This document shows, one piece after another, positions 1-5,362 of a DNA stretch of 6,209 bases; position 1 is the stretch's first letter; every line of letters begins with the position of its first letter. The position numbers and the translations under genes are program-made. The stretch spans positions 1-6,209 of the forward strand of contig JAJFFI010000003.1 in assembly GCA_021776755.1 (NCBI GenBank). Reading direction: 5' to 3'. The notes under the pieces were generated by a model that made no database searches, was not told the DNA's origin, and saw only the letters and a list, made by a program, of their open reading frames with translations. Source of the DNA: Alphaproteobacteria bacterium. Its GTDB lineage: Bacteria; Pseudomonadota; Alphaproteobacteria; JAJFFI01.

Positions 1-41
1 ACAAATCGCCGAAGGACGGCGAGGGCGCGAACAAAGACTGA
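1..41 (+). CDS. accD: Probable 3' end of accD (acetyl-CoA carboxylase carboxyltransferase beta subunit), partial
   Basis: In the third reading frame, positions 3-38 encode KSPKDGEGANKD, followed by a TGA stop at 39-41. A charged, low-complexity tail like this suits the variable C-terminus of alphaproteobacterial AccD, and accD directly before folC is a common gene order in that class. AccD would be the beta subunit of the cytoplasmic carboxyltransferase that transfers a carboxyl group from carboxybiotin to acetyl-CoA, giving malonyl-CoA for fatty acid synthesis. Only about 12 codons are visible and none carries a diagnostic motif, so the identity rests on context alone. The stop lies 19 bases before the folC start, close enough for co-transcription and possibly translational coupling. 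Confidence 0.5.
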   Translation, partial: KSPKDGEGANKD

Positions 42-60
42 GCTGCCCGGACCCCCGCCC

Positions 61-1362
61 GTGACGAAAAGCGACGTCATCCTCGAGCGCCTGCTTGAGC
101 TCCATCCCAAGATCATCGACTTGTCGCTCGACCGGGTCGAACGCCTGCTGGCCGCGCTCGGCAATCCCGAACGCCGTGTACCCCCGGTCGTCCACGTGGC
201 CGGGACCAACGGCAAGGGCTCGACCATCGCGTTCCTCCGCGCGATGCTCGAGGCGGCGGGCTATAGCTGCCATGTTTATACGTCACCGCATCTCGAGCGC
301 TTCCACGAGCGCATCGTGCTGGCAGGCGAAATCATCGCCGAGGACCGTCTTGCGGCTTATCTCGCGCGCTGCGAGGAGGCCAACGGCGGCGCGCCGATCA
401 CCTATTTCGAGATCACCACGGCGGCAGCGTTCCTGGCCTTTGCCGAAACGCCCGCCGACATCCTGCTGCTCGAGGTCGGGCTCGGCGGCCGGCTCGACGC
501 GACCAACGTGATCGAAGAACCGCTGGCTGCCGTCATCACGCCGATTTCGGCTGACCACCACCAATATCTCGGCGACACCATCGCCGAGATTGCCGGCGAG
601 AAGGCCGCGATTATCAAGTCGGGCTGCCCGGCTGTCGTCGCCCGCCAGCCGGAGGAGGCGATGGCGGTAATCGACGCACGGATCGAAGTAGTTGGCGCGA
701 TCCCGGCGCGGGCGGGACGGGAGTGGCGGCGCGGGGGTGACAAGATCCGCGTTGGGGGCTCGGACTTCGCGGTTACCGCATCCGGCCTGACCGGGGTTCA
801 CCAGCTCGAAAATGCCGAGTTGGCGGCCGCAACGGCGCGTGTCCTGAAAGGTTTCAAAGTTTCTGACGAGGCAATGGGTGAAGGCCTCCAAAAGGTGAAA
901 TGGCCCGCGCGGTTGCAGCACCTGACCGAAGGCGCGTTGCCCGGGTTGCTGTCACAAGGCTGGGAGCTCTGGCTCGATGGCGGTCACAATGCGGGCGCGG
1001 GCGCGGTGCTCGCGGCACAGGTGGCGGCGTGGCGGGCCGACGATGGCCTTCCACTGACGCTGGTGGCCGGCATGATCAACTCAAAAGCGCCAGAAGATTT
1101 CCTGCGTCCGCTGGCGGATCATGCCGAGCGTCTGATTGCGGTGCCGGTCGCGGGCGAGGCGTCCTCGCTATCGCCCGGGGACGTGGCTGCGGCAGCCTCG
1201 GTTGTCGGGATCGAGGCGATGACGGCAGAGAGCGTTTCGGGCGCCTTGAAGGCCATCGTGGCGGCAGGCGGCGGGCCGAAAAGAGTCCTCATTTGCGGCT
1301 CGCTCTATCTCGCCGGCGCGGTGCTGCGGGCGAACCGCAGCCTGCAAGAACAGGGGGCCTGA
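61..1362 (+). CDS. folC: Bifunctional dihydrofolate synthase / folylpolyglutamate synthase FolC
   Basis: This is a cytoplasmic Mur-ligase-fold enzyme of 433 residues, a normal length for the family. It uses ATP to join glutamate to dihydropteroate (making dihydrofolate) and to extend folate polyglutamate tails. The N-terminal ATPase domain shows the P-loop AGTNGKGS at 47-54, TSPHL at 74-78, EVGLGGRLDATN at 138-149 and SADHHQYLG at 163-171. EKAAIIKSG follows at 180-188; its K181 matches the family's carbamylated lysine position. WPARLQ (281-286) and DGGHN (306-310) mark the linker and the start of the C-terminal domain, and CGSLYLAG (412-419) lies near the end. The start is a GTG at 61, which gives the usual short leader before the LxLHPKxIDLSLxRxxRLL segment. 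The frame remains open to the window edge with no other ATG, GTG or TTG. No clear Shine-Dalgarno sequence precedes it, so reinitiation after the probable accD stop is an inference. That the enzyme has both activities is assumed from bacterial family members. Confidence 0.96.
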   Translation: MTKSDVILERLLELHPKIIDLSLDRVERLLAALGNPERRVPPVVHVAGTNGKGSTIAFLRAMLEAAGYSCHVYTSPHLERFHERIVLAGEIIAEDRLAAYLARCEEANGGAPITYFEITTAAAFLAFAETPADILLLEVGLGGRLDATNVIEEPLAAVITPISADHHQYLGDTIAEIAGEKAAIIKSGCPAVVARQPEEAMAVIDARIEVVGAIPARAGREWRRGGDKIRVGGSDFAVTASGLTGVHQLENAELAAATARVLKGFKVSDEAMGEGLQKVKWPARLQHLTEGALPGLLSQGWELWLDGGHNAGAGAVLAAQVAAWRADDGLPLTLVAGMINSKAPEDFLRPLADHAERLIAVPVAGEASSLSPGDVAAAASVVGIEAMTAESVSGALKAIVAAGGGPKRVLICGSLYLAGAVLRANRSLQEQGA

Positions 1363-1394
1363 AAAGAAAAAGCCCCAGCCAGACGACCGGGGCT
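1361..1394 (-). terminator. Rho-independent terminator of trxA, between convergent folC and trxA
   Basis: Read on the minus strand, AGCCCC (1394-1389) pairs with GGGGCT (1376-1371) across a 12-base loop. It is followed at once by a T-rich run, TTTTCTTTTC (1370-1361), giving a GC-rich stem plus U-tract. It begins 24 bases past the trxA stop, so it should end trxA and any addBA-trxA transcript. On the + strand the stem is followed by CTTCC rather than a T-run, so it is at best a weak stop for folC. The U-tract runs right up to and includes the last two bases of the folC stop codon. Confidence 0.88.
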
Positions 1395-1418
1395 CTTCCA
1401 GAAATCTTGCGTATCTGG

Positions 1419-1754
1419 TCAGGCGGCAGCTTCGGCCAGCACCGACTCGACCCACGAGTAGAGCTTGCTCTTCTCGGCGGCACCGACCTTGGTGGCGACC
1501 TGCTGGCCGTCCTTGAAAATCATCAGCGTCGGGATGCTGCGCACACCGTATTTGCTGGGCGTGTTCGGCGCTTCCTCGATATTGACCTTGGCAACCGTGA
1601 TGCGGTCGCCCATTTCGGCGGCCAGATCCTCGAGCGCCGGGCCGATCTGCTTGCACGGCCCGCACCATTCCGCCCAGAAATCCACCAGCACCGGGCTGGA
1701 AGATTTGAGAACGTCGTTCTCGAAGGATTCGTCGTTCACTTTGATGGTGGACAT
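1419..1754 (-). CDS. trxA: Thioredoxin TrxA
   Basis: This 111-residue protein has the standard size of a cytosolic thioredoxin, with no signal peptide or membrane segment. It reduces protein disulfides (for example in ribonucleotide reductase and peroxiredoxins) and is recycled by thioredoxin reductase. The active site is WCGPC at 30-34, with redox cysteines C31 and C34 in the segment DFWAEWCGPCK. The buried acid D25, K56, the cis-proline in SIPT (P75), G83 and G91 match the hallmark positions of E. coli thioredoxin offset by one. The ATG at 1754 is chosen because AAGGGA lies seven bases upstream and the protein then starts at the usual point (MSTIKVNDESF). An in-frame TTG at 1841 would add 29 residues with no family counterpart. 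The gene follows addA in the same direction after an 83-bp gap, with its own probable promoter and a strong terminator. A dedicated role with AddAB is not shown. Confidence 0.97.
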   Translation of the reverse strand: MSTIKVNDESFENDVLKSSSPVLVDFWAEWCGPCKQIGPALEDLAAEMGDRITVAKVNIEEAPNTPSKYGVRSIPTLMIFKDGQQVATKVGAAEKSKLYSWVESVLAEAAA

Positions 1755-1761
1755 CGCGGAT

Positions 1762-1767
1762 TCCCTT
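1762..1767 (-). promoter_or_regulatory. Ribosome binding site of trxA
   Basis: AAGGGA on the minus strand sits seven bases before the ATG at 1754-1752. It is the only good Shine-Dalgarno match near the gene and decides the start in favour of the 111-residue protein over the longer open frame. Confidence 0.8.
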
Positions 1768-1783
1768 GCTGCTGTCGCATGGC

Positions 1784-1802
1784 GGTGACGCCTCGGCGCA
1801 CC
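1784..1802 (-). other. Small hairpin in the trxA leader
   Basis: On the minus strand GGTGCGC pairs with GCG-T-CACC around a CGAG loop: seven base pairs with one bulged T. It lies about 30 bases before the trxA start codon and would begin only about five bases into the transcript if the promoter call below is right. No T-run follows, so it is not an intrinsic terminator for addA. It could stabilise the 5' end of the trxA mRNA or be chance in GC-rich DNA. Confidence 0.4.
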
Positions 1803-1812
1803 CTGTAATGAA

Positions 1813-1841
1813 AACTTAGGTAGGGGGCGGACACCCGTCAA
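1813..1841 (-). promoter_or_regulatory. Putative sigma70-type promoter of trxA
   Basis: On the minus strand TTGACG (1841-1836) matches five of six bases of the -35 consensus. After exactly 17 bases comes TAAGTT (1818-1813), which keeps the most conserved first, second and last bases of the -10 box. Transcription would start near the A at 1806, giving a leader of about 52 bases. The -35 box overlaps the addA stop codon. With no terminator between addA and trxA, trxA could be transcribed both from this promoter and by read-through from addBA. The call rests on motif matching only. Confidence 0.5.
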
Positions 1842-4800
1842 GGCGCGTGCCGTTCAAGCAGTTCATCCGCAAGGGGCATGAGGCGCGGCGCATCGGTCCA
1901 GAGCAGCGCGCAGGTTATCTTGTGCCCCGGATAGATTCCCAGAAGCAGCGCGCGATAGGCCGCCATCTGCGCCAGATAGGCCGGGCTGACGTCTTCGGCA
2001 CGCTCCGGCGGCGGGCGGTTGGTCTTGTAGTCGATGACCAGAACGCGGCCGTTTTCGACGGCCAGTCGGTCGATCTGGCCGGTAATGACGCGGCTGGCGA
2101 TGACGCCGGTCAGCGGAACCTCGGCGCGCGAACCGGGGGCGAAGGCGGCTGCGAAATCGGGCGCGTCGAGCACGGCGAGCGTTTCTGCCAGATACTGTGC
2201 GCGGGCGGCTTCGGCGACGTCACTGGCGGCGCGGGCGAGATACTGCGCGCCCGCAGCCTCGCGGGTATCGTGCGGAATGCCGGGCAGGAGTTCGAGTAGC
2301 CGGTGGATCAGATTGCCGCGGCGGAACGGATCGGCTTCGCCGCCCGGAGCGGCGGTCTCGCCGGGCTGGATCAGCGGCGAACGCACCGGCGGGCCGGCAA
2401 GGCGGGGTTTGGACGGGGTGAGTGGGCGCGGCGGGTCTTCCTCGGGCTTCGGCATTGCGTGTGCCCATTCGGGCAGAGGCTCGGGCGCGCGTGGCGGGCG
2501 ATCTGTCTCGTCCCGCTTTGGCAGGGCATCCGGTTCTTGCGCGACCTCGTGCCGGCGCCCCGCGGTTCCCCAGGGCCCGGCCCAGCGCTCGCCGGCAGTG
2601 TCGAACTCGTGCGCGTTTTCTTCAGTCATGGCATCGGCGATCATGCCGTACCAGGTGTCTTCGAGGCGCTCGGGTTTCAGCCAGTCTCCATCGTCCAGTT
2701 TTTCCTTTTGCGTCAGGAAGCCGGTGACGTAGAGGCGCTCGGCTGCCCGGGTCATCGCGACATAGAGCAGGCGCATGTGTTCGTGGCGCTGGCGCGTCTT
2801 GTCTTCGTCCCGGGCTGCACGGGCGACCGGGTCTTCGTCGTCGGTCCGGGGCGGCCACAGCATCAGCGAGGCGTGACCGGGCCACAGCAGTTTCGCCCGG
2901 GTGTGCCCCCGGTTCGGTTTCTGGAAAGTGTCGGGCAGGAACACAACCGGCGCCTCGAGACCCTTGGCGCCGTGGACCGTCATGATCCGCACCTGGTCGC
3001 GCCCGGATTGTTCGAGATCGCGCTTGATCTCCGCCTCGCCCGCCTCGACCCAGTGCAGGAAGCCTTCGAGCGACGGGACGTTGTTCTGCTCGTATTTCAG
3101 CGCGAGCGACAGGAACTCCTCGATCGGGTCCTCGGCATCGGGCCCGAGCCGGGCGAGCAGGCGCTGCCGCCCGGCATGCGCCGGCGATGACAGCACGCGG
3201 GCATAGAGATCGTAGGGGCGGCGGAAGTCGGTTGCCGCACGCAAGGCCGCCAGGCGGTCGAACACCGGCGCGAGCTCCGGGTCGCCAGGGGCGGTGTCGC
3301 GGAACGCCTCCCAGAGCGTGCCCTTCCGGTCGATCGCGAGCGCCATCAGGTGCTCGTCGTCGAGGCCGCAGAGTGGCGACTTCAGGAGGGCCGCGAAGGT
3401 CAGGTCATCTTCCGGCAACAGCAGGAACCGTCCGAGCGCGATCAGGTCCATCACGGGTAACTGCTCGGTCAGCACCATCCGGTCGGCACCCGCAACCGGC
3501 ACCTTCAGGTCTTTCAGCTCGCGCACCAGTTCGTCGACAAAGGCCGAGCGCCGCGGCACCAGGACCAGAATGTCTCCCGCCTTCATCGGCCGGCCTTCGG
3601 ACTCGAGCATTTCGCCGGTGTCGAGCCAGCCGCGGATTGTCTGCGCGATCCGGATCGCGACGCGTTTTCGCGGCGAGTCCTGGCGCACCGGATGGATCGG
3701 CACCGCCCAGGGCCCGGTCTCCTCGCCGGCTTCGAACACGGCCGCAGGCCAGACCTCGACCCGGCCCGCAAGCCCCTCCCGGTGCACGTCGTGGCGCAGG
3801 GTCTTGCCTTCGAGAAACACGCCGTCAGAGGCCGGCGCTTCATTGAAGAGCTTGTCGACGACGGTCAGCACAGCGCGCGTCGTGCGGAAGGATTTCGCGA
3901 GGCCCACTTCGTCAAACGCCAGTTTGGCCTGCAGAACGTCGTTTTCATACGCGTCCCGCTCCTTCAGGAAGGCTTCCGGATCGGCGCGCTGGAAGCTGTA
4001 GATCGACTGCTTCGGATCGCCGACGGCGAACATCGTGCGCGTGTCCTCGCGCGCACCTTTGCCGGCAAAGAACTCCGACGTCAGTGCCCGGATCACATCC
4101 CACTGCTCGGGGTTGGTGTCCTGCGCCTCGTCGACCAGCACGTGTGCGATGCCGCCGTCGAGCTTGTAGAGCACCCAGGCCGCGCGATTTTCCTCGGCGA
4201 GCAGGGACCGGGTGCCCAGGATGAGGTCGTCGTAGTCCAGCGCCGCACGCTCGATCTTCCCCTGCGCATAGGCCGCGAGCACAGCATCTCCCAGCGTCAG
4301 CAGCGCGGCGGTGGCCTCGGCGGTCGTGACGGCGCGGATGCGGTCGGCGACCTCCAATAGCCGCTCGCCTTCGGCCAGCATGACGGCCTTGGCGTTCGGG
4401 TAGATGTTCTCGACGCTCTTCGTGCAGATGGTCTTCTCGCTGCGCAATTCACCCTTGGCGGTCAGGAAAATCGAGGCGTAGTCGTCAAAGCTCGCGGCGC
4501 GCTCCTCGGGGGAGTCGAGCCAATGGATAACAGGCGCGGCTTTCTCGGGATCGGTCTTGCCCGTTCCCAGCAGCAGCGCTTCGGCCGTGGCGCGCAAGCC
4601 GGTTTCGTCGAATTCCCCTTCGGTGCAGGCGGCAGCGATGACCGTCGCGGCGGTATCATCGTCTTCCAGTCCCAATGCGTCACGGACGGCGCCGATGATG
4701 CCACTGATCCCGCCGTGCGCCCGCTTGAGGTTTGCAATGCGGGCGCGCTCGCCGATGATTGCGCCGAGGACGCCGGTGAAGCTCTCCTCGTTGACATGGG

Positions 4801-5362
4801 TGCTGACGGTGGCGACGGCCTCGGAGAGCGTGCCCGTCGTGTCGCCCTCGGCGCCGCGCAGCACCAGGTTGCGGCAGTCATCGAGAAGGGCCGCCGCGTC
4901 GCGCTCGTCGAGCACCGTGAAGTGCGGGATGACGCCGGCCTCGAGCGGAAAGCGCTTCAGGAGCGACTCGCAGAAGGCATGGATCGTCTGCACCCGCATC
5001 CCGCCCGGCACGTCGAGTACCTGCGCAAACAGCCGGCGGGCACGGCGCAGTTCGTCCTCCGCGGCCGCGCGGCCAGTGATGTTTTCGATATCCCAGGCGA
5101 GATCATCCGCCGGCATCGTCGCCCAGTCGCCGAGCCGGCGCGCGACCCGGTTGGCCATCTCGCCCGCTGCCGCCTTGGTAAAGGTCAGCGCGAGAAGCCG
5201 GTCGGGCCGGGTGCCGGCAAGCAGCAGGCTGAGGATGCGGTCGGTCAGCACCTTGGTCTTGCCGGTGCCGGCCGAGGCCTCGACCCAGACCGAGGCGTCC
5301 GGCCGTGCGGCCTTGCGCTGGTCCGCGGTGTTCTCGATGCGCTTGTCGGGAGCCGCTGTCAT
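1838..5362 (-). CDS. addA: AddA, helicase-nuclease subunit of the AddAB double-strand-break repair complex
   Basis: This 1174-residue protein is of normal length for alphaproteobacterial AddA. With AddB it unwinds and degrades broken DNA ends until a recombination hotspot is met, then supplies a 3' single strand for RecA. All superfamily 1A (UvrD/RecB) motifs are present: Walker A ASAGTGKT (29-36), motif Ia TFTKAAAGEM (60-69), motif II LVDEAQDTNPEQW (409-421), motif III AVGDPKQSIYSFQRAD (446-461), motif IV SFRTT (491-495), motif V MTVHGAKGLE (794-803) and motif VI LLYVAMTRAAERL (865-877). A proline-rich linker (about 940-1008) leads to a C-terminal RecB-type nuclease with H1020 (GNLIHRLLELLP), D1098 (GQIDRL), D1111 and K1113 (VIDYKTN), and Q1132/Y1136 (QMAAY). 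These residues appear complete, so both the motor and the nuclease should be active. The ATG overlaps the addB stop (ATGA), which implies translational coupling; a GGGGA sits nine bases upstream. No frameshift or disruption is seen. Confidence 0.97.
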   Translation of the reverse strand: MTAAPDKRIENTADQRKAARPDASVWVEASAGTGKTKVLTDRILSLLLAGTRPDRLLALTFTKAAAGEMANRVARRLGDWATMPADDLAWDIENITGRAAAEDELRRARRLFAQVLDVPGGMRVQTIHAFCESLLKRFPLEAGVIPHFTVLDERDAAALLDDCRNLVLRGAEGDTTGTLSEAVATVSTHVNEESFTGVLGAIIGERARIANLKRAHGGISGIIGAVRDALGLEDDDTAATVIAAACTEGEFDETGLRATAEALLLGTGKTDPEKAAPVIHWLDSPEERAASFDDYASIFLTAKGELRSEKTICTKSVENIYPNAKAVMLAEGERLLEVADRIRAVTTAEATAALLTLGDAVLAAYAQGKIERAALDYDDLILGTRSLLAEENRAAWVLYKLDGGIAHVLVDEAQDTNPEQWDVIRALTSEFFAGKGAREDTRTMFAVGDPKQSIYSFQRADPEAFLKERDAYENDVLQAKLAFDEVGLAKSFRTTRAVLTVVDKLFNEAPASDGVFLEGKTLRHDVHREGLAGRVEVWPAAVFEAGEETGPWAVPIHPVRQDSPRKRVAIRIAQTIRGWLDTGEMLESEGRPMKAGDILVLVPRRSAFVDELVRELKDLKVPVAGADRMVLTEQLPVMDLIALGRFLLLPEDDLTFAALLKSPLCGLDDEHLMALAIDRKGTLWEAFRDTAPGDPELAPVFDRLAALRAATDFRRPYDLYARVLSSPAHAGRQRLLARLGPDAEDPIEEFLSLALKYEQNNVPSLEGFLHWVEAGEAEIKRDLEQSGRDQVRIMTVHGAKGLEAPVVFLPDTFQKPNRGHTRAKLLWPGHASLMLWPPRTDDEDPVARAARDEDKTRQRHEHMRLLYVAMTRAAERLYVTGFLTQKEKLDDGDWLKPERLEDTWYGMIADAMTEENAHEFDTAGERWAGPWGTAGRRHEVAQEPDALPKRDETDRPPRAPEPLPEWAHAMPKPEEDPPRPLTPSKPRLAGPPVRSPLIQPGETAAPGGEADPFRRGNLIHRLLELLPGIPHDTREAAGAQYLARAASDVAEAARAQYLAETLAVLDAPDFAAAFAPGSRAEVPLTGVIASRVITGQIDRLAVENGRVLVIDYKTNRPPPERAEDVSPAYLAQMAAYRALLLGIYPGHKITCALLWTDAPRLMPLADELLERHAP
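2336..2545 (-). other. Proline-rich interdomain linker within AddA
   Basis: AddA residues about 940-1009 contain about 19 prolines mixed with Glu, Asp, Lys and Arg, including PPRAPEPLPEW and PRPLTPSKPRLAGPP. The segment lies between helicase motif VI and the nuclease histidine motif. It is probably a disordered tether joining the motor to the nuclease domain, as expected for AddA and RecB proteins. The sequence itself is unlikely to be conserved. Confidence 0.7.

Noticed and set aside
283..921. A minus strand open frame of 212 codons antisense to folC
   Set aside because: It has no recognisable motif or ribosome binding site, and folC motifs on the + strand account for the region.
1444..1763. 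GANTC sites (CcrM methylation motifs) in and just before trxA, at 1444, 1726 and 1759
   Set aside because: Similar sites occur elsewhere (for example 1934, 3600, 3675, 4512 and 4965) at no more than a chance density, so no cluster supports cell-cycle regulation.
900..1808. A + strand open frame of 302 codons running from folC across trxA
   Set aside because: It overlaps the folC C-terminal domain in another frame, passes through the terminator, and is antisense to an intact thioredoxin. Its product is low-complexity and Arg/Gly-rich.
1755..1841. A 29-residue N-terminal extension of thioredoxin from a TTG at 1841
   Set aside because: The extension overlaps the addA stop, lacks similarity to a signal peptide or thioredoxin, and a good ribosome binding site with the canonical start lies at 1754.
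2303..3190. A + strand open frame of 295 codons antisense to addA
   Set aside because: It lies wholly within a helicase region containing motifs V and VI on the minus strand and shows no recognisable domain; it is a high-GC shadow.
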